NCBI RefSeq assembly: GCF_008180865.1
Contig: NZ_VTEX01000002.1
Span: 248,001 to 312,000 of the forward strand
DNA length: 64,000 nt
From: Rossellomorea aquimaris
GTDB taxonomy: Bacteria; Bacillota; Bacilli; Bacillales; Bacillaceae_B
Reading direction: 5' to 3'
In this document: piece after piece, positions 7,605-17,077 of the stretch
How positions within the stretch are numbered: position 1 is the stretch's first letter
How the letters are laid out: every line of letters begins with the position of its first letter
The notes under the pieces: model-generated
Database searches by the model: none
Seen by the model: the letters and a program-made list of their open reading frames with translations, nothing else
Told to the model about the DNA's origin: nothing
Translations under genes and position numbers: made by a program

Positions 7605-8573
7605 GTGTTCATCATCAAAGAGCTTGCTCTCGGTATCATTTCATCTATGTTCTTTGCCGTCACCTTTATTCTGAACCGTTCAATGGAGCTAGCTGGTGGA
7701 AGCTGGATGTGGAGTTCATCCCTGCGATTCCTGCTCATGCTCCCCTTCCTATTCCTTATTGTAGGTTTAAGGAAGAATGTAAATCAAGTGTGGATTGAAA
7801 TAAGGAAGCGACCATTTGAGTGGCTGACATGGAGTTTTGTCGGGTTTGTGCTCTTTTATGGCCCTATCACTTATGCGGCTGCGTACGGACCGGGCTGGCT
7901 CGTCGCGGGCACGTGGCAGTTTACCATCGTCGCGGGCATCTTGCTTGCTCCCTTGTTTTATACTTCGGGACCGGTGAAGCGCAGGCACTCCATTCAAATA
8001 AGAGCACTGGCCATTTCCTCGGTCATTTTAATAGGGGTTCTTTTCATCCAGCAGGAAAATGCCAGTGGATTGTCACCTTCAGAAATGGTCGTAGGTGTCT
8101 TACCTGTGATCATCGCAGCCTTTGCTTATCCACTAGGGAACCGTAAGATGATGGAGGTGTGCGGCGGGAAGCTTGATACCTTCCAACGTGTGCTGGGGAT
8201 GACGATTACAAGTACTCCCTTCTGGTTGGTCCTGGGGTGCTATGCGTTTTTCAAGGTGGGGGCACCAAGCACGTCGCAAGTGACACAATCTTTTATCGTC
8301 GCCATCTGCTCAGGAGTGATTGCGACATCCCTATTCTTCATTGCGACAAATCAGTCCCGCCATCATCCTGGGAAGCTTGCGGCAGTGGAAGCGACCCAGT
8401 CCACCCAGATCCTGTTCGTCATCATGGGGGAAGCGGCGATCCTGTCCGTTCCATTCCCATCAGGATCCGCCCTGATCGGCATCCTTCTGATCATCACAGG
8501 CATGATCATCCACACGCTGAACATAAAAAAAATGAACTCAGGAATTATTAAACCAATTAAATCGGCAAGTTAA
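7605..8573 (+). CDS. EmrE/DMT-superfamily efflux transporter
   Basis: 322 residues with ten predicted membrane segments and a conserved N-terminal run LNRSMELAGGSWMWSSSLR typical of the 'multidrug resistance efflux transporter' (PF13536) branch of the DMT superfamily; the second half carries VEATQSTQILFVIMGE. A GTG at 7605 is the formal start, but it overlaps the AAAGGAG ribosome binding site; the codons at the correct distance from that site are ATC ATC, so either GTG is used with a short spacer or a rare start is used. The gene is divergent from the XRE-cupin regulator and ends at a bidirectional terminator. Substrate unknown. Confidence 0.82.
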   Translation: MFIIKELALGIISSMFFAVTFILNRSMELAGGSWMWSSSLRFLLMLPFLFLIVGLRKNVNQVWIEIRKRPFEWLTWSFVGFVLFYGPITYAAAYGPGWLVAGTWQFTIVAGILLAPLFYTSGPVKRRHSIQIRALAISSVILIGVLFIQQENASGLSPSEMVVGVLPVIIAAFAYPLGNRKMMEVCGGKLDTFQRVLGMTITSTPFWLVLGCYAFFKVGAPSTSQVTQSFIVAICSGVIATSLFFIATNQSRHHPGKLAAVEATQSTQILFVIMGEAAILSVPFPSGSALIGILLIITGMIIHTLNIKKMNSGIIKPIKSAS

Positions 8574-8604
8574 AAAAGAGGGGCATCTGGGATGCTCCTC
8601 TTTT
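8572..8604. terminator. Bidirectional terminator between exporter and prolyl hydroxylase
   Basis: Stem AAAAGAGG.GCATC / GATGC.CCTCTTTT with A and T runs on both sides, between convergent genes. Confidence 0.85.
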
Positions 8605-8607
8605 ACT

Positions 8608-9258
8608 TTATTTAAATACCTTTCTTCTCATCCACTGGGTCGCAGCCCATTTATCTCCGATGACAACCGGTGCCCCACCATGAAGCGTCAAGTCGTTCAG
8701 CTCCTGGTTATCATAGAAATATTCGAAATAGACGGCCATCCCCTTTTGCGGAGAGACAGAGAAATTCAATTTAGGGAAGTACGTTTCCCCTCCTTCTTCA
8801 ACGTCATTCAAGTACATGACAAGGGTGCTGATTCTCGGATTCTTCACCGGCCGCGATGATGCCGAGAAGAAATCGAAGTGGGCCTTGTATTCCTGACCCG
8901 GTTTATAGTTAAGGATTTGAAGACCTTCCCCGTGCTCCACAGGTATATTCATAATTTGAGAGACTCTCTTTTCCACTCTAGTCACAACGTCATGTTCGCC
9001 TTCTTGAAGGAAAACGCTGCTGCTCGTTCTAAGTTCATCGACAGTACGGGTATTCCCTATCTTCGAACGCTGCACCCGATCCTTTGAAAGCTGGATGAGT
9101 TCATCACATTCTTCATGGCTCAGCACATTGCCAAGAACCACGACCAGTGGCTCTTCCATTTTTGCGATAATCTGAATATCCCGGTCTTCCGTCTTGATCT
9201 TATTCCCTGTATGGTGAAAAATCGTTTGTTCCTTTACAGCTATTTCAGTAGTATCCAT
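8608..9258 (-). CDS. 2-oxoglutarate/Fe(II) oxygenase, prolyl 4-hydroxylase family
   Basis: About 216 residues; strongly resembles the Bacillus anthracis-type prolyl 4-hydroxylase, including KTEDRDIQII, HGEGLQILNYKPGQEYKAH, RISTLVMYLNDVEEGGET and KGMAVYFEYF. The iron ligands are His and Asp in AHFDFF and the distal His in LTLHGGAPV; the Lys of GDKWAATQW should bind 2-oxoglutarate. It would hydroxylate proline in proteins such as collagen-like or translation proteins. The start is uncertain between ATG 9258 and a TTG two codons upstream. It stands alone. Confidence 0.9.
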   Translation of the reverse strand: MDTTEIAVKEQTIFHHTGNKIKTEDRDIQIIAKMEEPLVVVLGNVLSHEECDELIQLSKDRVQRSKIGNTRTVDELRTSSSVFLQEGEHDVVTRVEKRVSQIMNIPVEHGEGLQILNYKPGQEYKAHFDFFSASSRPVKNPRISTLVMYLNDVEEGGETYFPKLNFSVSPQKGMAVYFEYFYDNQELNDLTLHGGAPVVIGDKWAATQWMRRKVFK

Positions 9259-9264
9259 TGTCAA

Positions 9265-9600
9265 CTTTCATCAACCTCTTATCGTATTTTTAACATTCTG
9301 AATTTTTATGTTAGTGGAAGCATTCTTGTATTCTTCCAATCTGCAAAAACGACCGCAACAATAGGCATAGCTGTAGATTGTATTTGGCTGTTTCCTCCTG
9401 CATGTGTATTTTCATATATTTTACACCCGGTATGAGGGGAAATCTATCTTTTTTTTGATAAAAAATAAGGGAGATGATGGGATTCAGGTTGATTGAAGGA
9501 TTGGCAGGGGCGCGGGGGCGTCACAGAAAAGACATGGATAGGTTTTATGCGTCAAACTCAGAAAAAAGACTGCCGAATCGAATTCGACAGCCCCTGAATT
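9265..9600. other. Intergenic region between prolyl hydroxylase and mtlD
   Basis: AT-rich upstream half, which probably holds the hydroxylase promoter, and a G-rich stretch near 9508-9522. Apart from the mtlD terminator at 9562-9593 I see no gene, repeat or RNA. Confidence 0.5.
9562..9593 (-). terminator. Terminator of the mannitol operon
   Basis: Minus-strand stem CTGTCGAAT / ATTCGGCAG with a 3-base loop followed by a run of six T residues, directly after mtlD. Confidence 0.88.
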
Positions 9601-10743
9601 TTATTTCTTCAACCCTTCATACTGCACCAATACTTCCTTCGTAATCTCACTATCTTCATCCAGTCCGCTCACTTCTTTCAACACATGAGCCGGACCGTGC
9701 TCTTTGATCATACCTTGAATTTCGATAGCTTGTTCATCCTCAGGATTGTCAAACAATAGCGCTGCTGCAATCGCCTTGGCTAGATAAGAATAAGAGAGCC
9801 CCGCTTTTTGAGCCTCTGTTGTAGGACGGATCAAACGGTCCTCGGGACCAAGCTTGCGGATTGGTGCGCGTCCCACACGGGTCACATCATCATTCAGATA
9901 GGCATTTTTGAATCGCTCAATGTTCTTTTCAATATAAGCAAGATGCTCTTTTTCATCAAGTCCGTATTGTTTTACTAGATAAGCACCGGTTTCTTTCAAC
10001 GTCTCTTTGACCTGATCGGCAATGGCATCATCCGCCAATGTTTGATCGATCGTTGTTTTCCCTTGCAGGTAACCAAGGTAAGCAATGACCGCATGTCCTG
10101 TATTAACCGTGAACAGCTTACGCTCGATGAATGGTGCAAGGTCGTCTACAATCGTCATCCCTTCAACAGGTGGGATCGCTTCCTTCGTTTCCACCACCCA
10201 CTCATAGTATGGTTCAACAAGGACATCCAATGAACTCTGATCCTGCATAGGAACAATGCGATCCACCGCTGAATTAAAGAAGAAAACCTTGCCTTCAAGC
10301 TTACTTACCGTTTCTTCATCAAGATTTTCTAAAATATGTTTTTTCAAAATGTCCGTCGCACCGATCTGATTTTCACACGCGATCACATATAACGGCTCAT
10401 CTGTAGACGCCATACGCTTAGTAATCCCCTTTGCAATCAGGGGTGCGATTCTCGGAAGGATATTCGGTCCGATCGCCGTCGTCAGGTAGGTGGACTGGCC
10501 GATCGTGTCGATTACTTCCCCTTCTTGATGAAGGTTGTTCAGGCCGGACACATTCTCGATCGTTTCCGTTTCCTTCGTTTCCGTTGCAAGCTTCACCTGG
10601 TAGCGACCTTCTTCATTCAGCTTGTTGATCACCTGCTCGGCGATGTCCATAAAGGTCACGTGGTAACCTGATTGGGAAAATAATGCTCCGATAAACCCTC
10701 TGCCTATGTTTCCTGCTCCAAAATGTACGGTTTGTTTCAACAT
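9601..10743 (-). CDS. mtlD: Mannitol-1-phosphate 5-dehydrogenase
   Basis: Oxidises mannitol 1-phosphate to fructose 6-phosphate with NAD+, linking PTS mannitol uptake to glycolysis. The NAD-binding motif HFGAGNIGRGFIG is at the N-terminus, and the polyol-dehydrogenase lysine/asparagine signature is seen in FERKLFTVNTGHA (about residue 205-215). Length about 380 is normal. Three consecutive ATG codons follow the AAGG of the ribosome binding site; the third, at 10743, has the right spacing. The first ATG overlaps the mtlR stop (ATGA), giving translational coupling. Last gene of mtlA-mtlR-mtlD. Confidence 0.96.
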   Translation of the reverse strand: MLKQTVHFGAGNIGRGFIGALFSQSGYHVTFMDIAEQVINKLNEEGRYQVKLATETKETETIENVSGLNNLHQEGEVIDTIGQSTYLTTAIGPNILPRIAPLIAKGITKRMASTDEPLYVIACENQIGATDILKKHILENLDEETVSKLEGKVFFFNSAVDRIVPMQDQSSLDVLVEPYYEWVVETKEAIPPVEGMTIVDDLAPFIERKLFTVNTGHAVIAYLGYLQGKTTIDQTLADDAIADQVKETLKETGAYLVKQYGLDEKEHLAYIEKNIERFKNAYLNDDVTRVGRAPIRKLGPEDRLIRPTTEAQKAGLSYSYLAKAIAAALLFDNPEDEQAIEIQGMIKEHGPAHVLKEVSGLDEDSEITKEVLVQYEGLKK

Positions 10744-10745
10744 CA

Positions 10746-12815
10746 TCATTCCTTTATCAAATTAGTTTGTAAGTAGTCCAGAAATATATCTTCTAATTTT
10801 TTCAGGATGATCGCTTCGTTCGTGGACGAATAAATCATCATGCTTATATGATCTTCGATTAAGCTTGTACTGATCAGGCTGAGGATTTCCTGTTCCCGCC
10901 TGCTCAACTCTTCAGGGGCAAGCATGAGGAGGAGACTTTTCATCTCCATATCCACGCCGTCCATTCCCTTGATTCTGCACGGTTCATCCAGATGGGCTAC
11001 CTGGAAGATCAGCCTCTTCACGTTACGGTCCCGGCAATGGAAGAGACCCATAATCGTTTTCGGAATCCCTAGTCCTCCTTTTTTCTCCCTTTCCATCAGC
11101 TGATGCATAACCACATGCGGCTGATGAAGAAGTTCTTCCCGTTCCGCTTGTTCCACCATTTCATTCAAAATACTGAGATGACTCCCCGCCGAATGCTTTC
11201 GGTACACCCGGAAATTGGTGAGTATAGCTTCCATGCTGGAATGGACATCCTTGATTTCCTTGAGGAGCATCCTGACTTCGGTTTTCTCACCCGATCGCGG
11301 TGCTGCCTTCAAATATTTCTTTCTGGTCAGCTTTTCGACATTATTCTGCAGATAGCTTTGGATGAATCCGATGTCCTTCTCGCTCAATAACGGGCTTACC
11401 AGAATATACTCCACTTCCGTAAAGGGGAGCCTTACTGTGGAAATGACGATATCGTATTCATCCAGGTTTGCCGTCTGAAAATCCTTGATTGACAGGATTT
11501 CCACCTTATTGATCATCGTCAACTCCCGCTGAATGCTGCTGGCGAGCATCTTGGACGTACCGATCCCCGTGGGACAGACGACCACGGCATGGATACTGAC
11601 CTTCTCTTCATTCATCAGCATGGCCGATCCGAAATGAAGGACGATGAACGCCACCTCGTCATCGGGGAAAGCAATATCCGTGAATTCCGTTTCAAGGCTC
11701 TTTTTCACCGCTAAAAATAACACGGGATACTTCTTCTTGATTTCATCCGTCAATGGATTGAAAAGATCCAGCTCCTGCTGCAGGCGGAAGATGGACGGTC
11801 CCATATGGGCAAGCAGGCCCTGGAAAAGGGAAAAGTCATCAGACAGATCCACATGGAGGTCTGCCGATACATCCTTGATGACATTCTTGATGAGATGCCC
11901 GAGGAGGATACTGTCATAGTAAACGACGTCGGGATCCTGAACTTTGGATCCTTTTAAAATGACCGTCAAAAATTGGACGTCCCGCTTGGTCATCGGAATT
12001 GAAAGCTTATCTTTCAGTTCCCTGTAAATCATGTCCATCAGCTGATATTCAGTAGAATCATGATCCTCTGCTTGCTCATATTTCTGTATTTCGAAGCCCT
12101 TTTCGGTTCGTTGTATCGTCAGGCATGTATACACAACGAGACCGATATAATCACTGTCCGTCAAGGTGATCTGACCTTCTGCCAAGTATTGGTTCACCAC
12201 CCGGTCGACAGCTAGTAAATAGTCTGGTTTGAAATACCCCAGCACCGGCACATCTAGGTGATTCCCCTTTTGCATCCCGTACAAGGTCTCGATGATGTCT
12301 TCATAAAAGTAGACGAGGAAGAAGCTTGCCAGGGCATGACGCTTGTCGGCTTCATCTGCGGCAAGCTCCACCCCCACCCCTCGTTTCCTTGTCAGGGTGA
12401 TGCCGTATTTATGAAGCCAATCGGCGAGCTCATCGAGATACGAAGTGAGGGTCGTGACGCTGATCCCCAGCTGCTGTGCAAGTACCTGTTTTTTAAAGGA
12501 AGGTCCTTCTTGGAGAAGGATGATCAGTAAATTCAGCTTTCGCTCTTCTGGTGTTTCGTCGGTGGGATTTACTTCCGCAAGATTCTGGATCAAGCGATAG
12601 ATGTGTTCATTCTTCCCGTCGATGAACAGGCCTTCATTGGCCGTTCGCTTCAGTTCTAAATGATACTGTTTTAAAATGCTTTCGATGGATTTCAGGTTGC
12701 GCTGAACGGTTCTCCCGCTCACATTCAGAAATGCAGAAAGAGAGTACACGGTATGTTTCCCCGATGTTTTTACGATCAATTCGATGATGGATTTTTCCCT
12801 TGATGTAATAAACAT
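10746..12815 (-). CDS. mtlR: Mannitol operon activator, PRD-containing
   Basis: 689 residues, as in other Firmicutes MtlR. Domains in order: two N-terminal helix-turn-helix regions (about 1-120, VYSLSAFLNVSGRTVQRNLK and LAQQLGISVTTLTSYLDELA), two PTS regulation domains (about 190-400), an EIIB-gatitol-like domain with the cysteine in VVVCPTGIGTSKMLASS (about 410-500), and an EIIA-mannitol-like domain at the C-terminus (about 540-689, GLGIPKTIMGLFHCRD). HPr and EII proteins modulate its activity by phosphorylation. It sits between mtlA and mtlD, a known arrangement in Geobacillus and relatives. A hairpin in the mtlA-mtlR gap may lower its expression relative to mtlA. Confidence 0.94.
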   Translation of the reverse strand: MFITSREKSIIELIVKTSGKHTVYSLSAFLNVSGRTVQRNLKSIESILKQYHLELKRTANEGLFIDGKNEHIYRLIQNLAEVNPTDETPEERKLNLLIILLQEGPSFKKQVLAQQLGISVTTLTSYLDELADWLHKYGITLTRKRGVGVELAADEADKRHALASFFLVYFYEDIIETLYGMQKGNHLDVPVLGYFKPDYLLAVDRVVNQYLAEGQITLTDSDYIGLVVYTCLTIQRTEKGFEIQKYEQAEDHDSTEYQLMDMIYRELKDKLSIPMTKRDVQFLTVILKGSKVQDPDVVYYDSILLGHLIKNVIKDVSADLHVDLSDDFSLFQGLLAHMGPSIFRLQQELDLFNPLTDEIKKKYPVLFLAVKKSLETEFTDIAFPDDEVAFIVLHFGSAMLMNEEKVSIHAVVVCPTGIGTSKMLASSIQRELTMINKVEILSIKDFQTANLDEYDIVISTVRLPFTEVEYILVSPLLSEKDIGFIQSYLQNNVEKLTRKKYLKAAPRSGEKTEVRMLLKEIKDVHSSMEAILTNFRVYRKHSAGSHLSILNEMVEQAEREELLHQPHVVMHQLMEREKKGGLGIPKTIMGLFHCRDRNVKRLIFQVAHLDEPCRIKGMDGVDMEMKSLLLMLAPEELSRREQEILSLISTSLIEDHISMMIYSSTNEAIILKKLEDIFLDYLQTNLIKE

Positions 12816-12862
12816 GCTTTCCCCTCTTTCCCTGAATTAGCTTTTATCGATACAAATGAGAA

Positions 12863-12889
12863 CAGAAAGGCAGGGACCCCGCCTTTCTG
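12863..12889. terminator. Hairpin between mtlA and mtlR
   Basis: Stem AGAAAGGC / GCCTTTCT with a 9-base loop and poor T tracts on either side; more likely an attenuator or mRNA-stabilising hairpin after mtlA than a full terminator. Confidence 0.5.
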
Positions 12890-12899
12890 AATGAATTTT

Positions 12900-14816
12900 C
12901 TAGTTGCTGTTAATGATGTCTTTCAGTTCTTTGGCTGACTTGGCCTGAACCATCTTGTTGACGTTTTCCTGTTCGGAGCAGACAACGGCGATGCCTGATA
13001 GGATTTCCAGATGTGTGCCATCCTTACCTGCGATACCGAAGATCATCTTCGCCTTCTCTCCGTTGAAGTCGACGCCTTTCGGAACTTGAACGACCGTGAA
13101 TCCGGACTTGATGACGGCTTTCTTCGCATCTTCCGTACCGTGTGGAATGGCTACATTATTACCCATATACGTAGATGTGATTCCTTCTCTGTCAATCATA
13201 GCATCTACATAGCTTTCTTCCACGTATCCTGCTTTGACGAGGGATTCTCCTGCGAACCGGATCGCCTCTTCTTTTGTGGCAAATTCCTGGTTCATGAAGA
13301 TGTTCTCTTCCAGGAGAAGATCATCATCATGATCTGCATTCGGTTCAGTGTTTACCGCTTCTTCCTCTGCATCCTCCACAACCTCTGCCTGCTCATCCGT
13401 GATCCCGTCCTGAAGACTCGCGATCAGCTTGTCGTACTCTGGACTGGATAGGAAATTATCCACGGAAATGTGATAGGCATTCGGAAGTTTATTTTTAGCC
13501 CGCGGCGTCAGTTCTTCCTGTGTGATGACGACTTGAGCGTCAGAAGGAAGGTTACTGATGGACGTGTTCGTCACGCTGACATCCAGACTTGCCGCTTTTA
13601 CTTTCTTACGGAGTAGTGAAGCCCCCATGGCACTTGAGCCCATGCCTGCATCACAGGCAAAGACGATTTTGTTTACTTCTTCAGGCATTGTTCCTTGGCT
13701 CACTTGGCCTGCTACAGAACTCTTCTTGCCTTTCATTTCCTGCATTTTCTTCGTTGCGCCTTCGATGTCTTCATCTGTGGTCTTGCTTGATTTCAAGACG
13801 ATGGCAGACACGATGAAGGAAACGGCTGCTGCCACAAGGACGGCTGCAAAGTTTGCGAGATACGCCAATCCTTCTGGAGGGGTAACCGCGGTAATCGCAA
13901 GGATACTACCAGGTGATGCCGGTGATACCAATCCTCCCCCTAATAGAACAAGGGTAAACACTCCGCTCATTCCACCAAGGATGACGGAAACGAACAGCAT
14001 CGGTTTCATTAATACGTACGGGAAGTAAATCTCATGAATCCCACCGAAAAAGTGAATGATTCCTGCTCCTGAGGCCGATTGCTTCGCTGTTCCTTTTCCA
14101 AAGAACATGAACGCCAGTAGAATTCCAAGACCCGGTCCCGGGTTTGCTTCTAAGAGGAACAGGATCGATTTACCACCCTGTTGAACTTGCTCCAATCCGA
14201 TCGGTGATAGTACACCGTGGTTGATGGCATTATTTAAGAATAGAATCTTTGCAGGTTCGATCAGGATACTTGTTAATGGAAGCAGTCCTGCTGCCACAAG
14301 CCAGTCAACACCTGATACCAGTAGATTCGTAAATGCATCCACGGCAGGTCCTACACCGAGGAATGCCAGAATTGCAAGGATTCCACCAAGAATACCTGCG
14401 GAGAAGTTATTGACGAGCATTTCAAATCCTGCTCTGATTTTCCCTTCGATCATCTGGTCAAACTTCTTGATGACGTAAGCACCCAATGGCCCCATGATCA
14501 TGGCACCCAGGAACATCGGTGTATCCGGTGCACCGACAATGACACCCATTGTCGCGATTGCACCCACGACCCCACCTCGCTGGTCGTGTACGAGCTTACC
14601 TCCTGTATACCCGATTAAGAGCGGTAACAGGTACGTAACCATCGGCCCTACCAGTTTGGCAAGGCTTTCATTTGGAAAGAACCCAGTTGGTATGAACAAC
14701 GCTGTAATTAAACCCCAAGCGATAAATGCGCCAATATTCGGCAGAACCATTGAACTGAGGAAGTTACCAAACTTTTGTACCGCGACTTTCATATTTGATT
14801 GAGCCACTTCTCTCAT
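12900..14816 (-). CDS. mtlA: PTS mannitol-specific transporter EIICBA
   Basis: 638 residues with all three PTS domains fused: membrane EIIC (about 1-345, NIGAFIAWGLITALFIPTGF, NHGVLSPIG, HFFGGIHEIYFPYVL), EIIB (about 380-475, catalytic Cys in VFACDAGMGSSAMGAS), an acidic linker, and EIIA (about 495-638, phosphorylated His in VAIPHGTED). It imports mannitol and releases mannitol 1-phosphate for MtlD. Because EIIA is fused there is no separate mtlF. The formal ATG at 14816 abuts its GAAAGG; a GTG at 14804 has better spacing, so the first four residues are uncertain. A cre-like site lies about 50 bases upstream. Confidence 0.95.
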   Translation of the reverse strand: MREVAQSNMKVAVQKFGNFLSSMVLPNIGAFIAWGLITALFIPTGFFPNESLAKLVGPMVTYLLPLLIGYTGGKLVHDQRGGVVGAIATMGVIVGAPDTPMFLGAMIMGPLGAYVIKKFDQMIEGKIRAGFEMLVNNFSAGILGGILAILAFLGVGPAVDAFTNLLVSGVDWLVAAGLLPLTSILIEPAKILFLNNAINHGVLSPIGLEQVQQGGKSILFLLEANPGPGLGILLAFMFFGKGTAKQSASGAGIIHFFGGIHEIYFPYVLMKPMLFVSVILGGMSGVFTLVLLGGGLVSPASPGSILAITAVTPPEGLAYLANFAAVLVAAAVSFIVSAIVLKSSKTTDEDIEGATKKMQEMKGKKSSVAGQVSQGTMPEEVNKIVFACDAGMGSSAMGASLLRKKVKAASLDVSVTNTSISNLPSDAQVVITQEELTPRAKNKLPNAYHISVDNFLSSPEYDKLIASLQDGITDEQAEVVEDAEEEAVNTEPNADHDDDLLLEENIFMNQEFATKEEAIRFAGESLVKAGYVEESYVDAMIDREGITSTYMGNNVAIPHGTEDAKKAVIKSGFTVVQVPKGVDFNGEKAKMIFGIAGKDGTHLEILSGIAVVCSEQENVNKMVQAKSAKELKDIINSN

Positions 14817-14866
14817 CCTTTCATGATTGAATAATAATTTCTCCTATATTCATCATAGGCTCCGGA

Positions 14867-14880
14867 TGGTGACGGTTTCA
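14867..14880 (-). promoter_or_regulatory. Candidate CcpA binding site (cre) upstream of mtlA
   Basis: Minus-strand TGAAACCGTCACCA matches the cre consensus TGAAANCGNTNNCA with one mismatch. Just upstream, TTGTCAC repeats at 14900-14920 (TTGTCACCCTTGTCACGACAA in total, slightly over one site) may belong to the MtlR operator. Both are predictions by eye. Confidence 0.45.
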
Positions 14881-14960
14881 ACAACGATGAAAACTAACTT
14901 TGTCACCCTTGTCACGACAAACCTATTGTTTCTCTGGTGTGGGAAGTTATTCTCACTTAA

Positions 14961-15003
14961 GAGGGACGGACCTCCTGCTTTTAGAGCAGGAGGTCCGTCC
15001 CTC
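14961..15003. repeat. GAGGGACGGACC palindrome, copy 1
   Basis: Perfect 19-bp inverted repeat with a 5-base loop; arms begin GAGGGACGGACCTCC. It ends 10 bases from the stop of the fused sigma gene. Same family as the copies at 34173, 35279, 39366, 46181 and 48773. Confidence 0.9.
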
Positions 15004-15013
15004 TTCTATATTC

Positions 15014-17077
15014 TTAATCCAAGTTCACCTTCACCCGGTCATCCACATATTTCGTTGTGCTGTATCCCCCTATTTCAAGCTTGGTCAAGTTTACATCTTC
15101 CCTGGACGAATCGTTATAAAATTCAATGGTTTGCTCCGTCTCGAAGTAGCGGGGTTGATCCAATTTATCATACTCATATACATCGATTTCATGGATCTTG
15201 CCGTTTTTGTCCATCAATACCCCATCGCCATCACTTACTCCGATTGAAGTATTTTCATTCATCAAATAATCGCTGGAGAACCCGTAGTTCACTCTTTCAT
15301 AGGCACGATCCTTCGTTACTTCATGCGTAACAAACACCTTCGCCGGATTTCCTGCCTGGACTTCATCAATGGTGATGGTATTCCCTTGATACTCAAATTT
15401 CCGGGGCAGGTTCTTGAGATCGTCAAGTGGGATGGTTTTCCTATCGTCTACTGATAAATGGATGGAATCAAACAGTATATCAACTTCTTTTGGATCTTCA
15501 AAATATAAGGTGTCAAAGCTTGATGTAAAGGCACTCCATCCTTCCTGGTCAAAGGATTCCACGTACATATTTCCTCCAAAGAGGTCTGCCTTTACATTCT
15601 TCTTGTCCGTTCCCAGGGAATCAAAGGTAATGACATCGATCCTTCTATCCCCACCCTGATTCTGAAAGCTGTACTGGAGGAGCGTCGTGGTCGGCGCAAT
15701 CGTGAGCTTATCCAGGCGGACCTTAATCCCGTCAATGGCGATTTCCTTTTCCAGCTCATGCACCCGGGATGACTGCTTTGTAAACGGAATGTCAAAGCTC
15801 CAGTCTCCTTCTGCAAATGTCAGCTCCCTACTGAAATACTCACCTTTTTGAGTGTCCTGATCTACTTGCATGAGTCTTGCCACATTCAATTTAATGGTTC
15901 CGCTGTCCATTGAAACCGGCAGGAGACTCATGGTACCTTTATACACATTCTTCTCTTCATTTTGTATTTCGTCCTGATCGACAGGAGGAGAATAGAACAT
16001 GTTTTGCCGATCACGTCTCATGACGTCATATTCATTTTCAATATGGACGCCTTCATGAGCATTCATCATATATCGATTGTCTTTCTCGGTATCTTCTATT
16101 TCATAAAAGACAAGAGTCTGTACATCATCGGCAACGACACTCTTGATGGTGATCTTCACCCCATTGCTTTCCGATTCGAGATTCAGCCGTTCCCCCAGGT
16201 TATGCTGGAGGATCGCACGCAATTGTTCATCCTCTTCCGTCCATGCATAGTATAAACTGGAGAATCCACCTGTCACGAATCCGATCGATAGTACCATCGC
16301 CAAAACACCTGCGAAGGCAAGCCAGATCGATTTCCGTTTCTTTTTCTTCCTTTGCCTGCGCGCTTCTCTTTCCTCCACCTTGCTCTTGATCCTCTCCATG
16401 AATTCAGCAGGGATCTCTATGGAATCTGTCATTCCTGCTAAGGTCAGAACCACTTCCTGAAAAGAAGCCAAATCCTCCTGACAGCCCTGACAATGGTAGA
16501 TATGCATCTCAAACTTTACCTTTTCAGGCCGATCCATCGTTCTACCTAAGTACTCAAGATAATGCCCATGAAATTCCCGACAGCCCTCGAAAGAACCGTG
16601 ACCCAACTCTTCCCTAAGTTTTCGTACACCTGAAAATAGCCAGGATTTAACCTTCTCTATTGAATTATCAAGAATACGTCCAACTTCTGCAAAAGAGCAT
16701 TCGTTGAAATACTTTAAAGCAATCGCCTCTTTTTCATGATCCTCTAATTGATATAAGGCATGAAAGAGCGTTTGAACAGATTTCTTACCCTCTGAATCCA
16801 GGAAACTCTTATTTTTAGAAAGATCCCGGCCAATATGTATAAAATGAGAAACAGCCCACGATTCAAAAGAAGTTTCTTTTTTCAAACGATGTAATTCATT
16901 ATGTACCACGATGATCGATCGATAAAATATCTCTTCCAGATCCTCTTGCTTACTTACATAAATCCGTCCCAGGGCATAGAACGATTGTTTACGCTGCACA
17001 AACCAATCCATGACCGATTGCTGGTCCTTTTCCCTCATCCCACTGACCAAAAAGGGAGCTGTTTGCGGTGTGACCAT
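15014..17077 (-). CDS. ECF sigma factor fused to its anti-sigma region and a large extracytoplasmic domain
   Basis: 687 residues in one uninterrupted frame. Residues about 15-160 are an ECF sigma: region 2 (YVSKQEDLEEIFYRSIIVVH) and region 4 with HTH (CSFAEVGRILDNSIEKVKSW). Residues about 165-225 form a ZAS-type anti-sigma domain with the zinc motif H-x3-C-x2-C visible as HIYHCQGC. A basic stretch (RRQRKKKKRK) leads to one membrane segment (about 248-270) and a 400-residue extracytoplasmic region with DUF4179/DUF5643-like character. A strong AAAGGAGGGG site precedes the ATG. In the separate pair at 4661-6578 the same parts are two genes. As a membrane-anchored sigma it would need proteolysis to act; that is inference. 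Confidence 0.85.
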   Translation of the reverse strand: MVTPQTAPFLVSGMREKDQQSVMDWFVQRKQSFYALGRIYVSKQEDLEEIFYRSIIVVHNELHRLKKETSFESWAVSHFIHIGRDLSKNKSFLDSEGKKSVQTLFHALYQLEDHEKEAIALKYFNECSFAEVGRILDNSIEKVKSWLFSGVRKLREELGHGSFEGCREFHGHYLEYLGRTMDRPEKVKFEMHIYHCQGCQEDLASFQEVVLTLAGMTDSIEIPAEFMERIKSKVEEREARRQRKKKKRKSIWLAFAGVLAMVLSIGFVTGGFSSLYYAWTEEDEQLRAILQHNLGERLNLESESNGVKITIKSVVADDVQTLVFYEIEDTEKDNRYMMNAHEGVHIENEYDVMRRDRQNMFYSPPVDQDEIQNEEKNVYKGTMSLLPVSMDSGTIKLNVARLMQVDQDTQKGEYFSRELTFAEGDWSFDIPFTKQSSRVHELEKEIAIDGIKVRLDKLTIAPTTTLLQYSFQNQGGDRRIDVITFDSLGTDKKNVKADLFGGNMYVESFDQEGWSAFTSSFDTLYFEDPKEVDILFDSIHLSVDDRKTIPLDDLKNLPRKFEYQGNTITIDEVQAGNPAKVFVTHEVTKDRAYERVNYGFSSDYLMNENTSIGVSDGDGVLMDKNGKIHEIDVYEYDKLDQPRYFETEQTIEFYNDSSREDVNLTKLEIGGYSTTKYVDDRVKVNLD

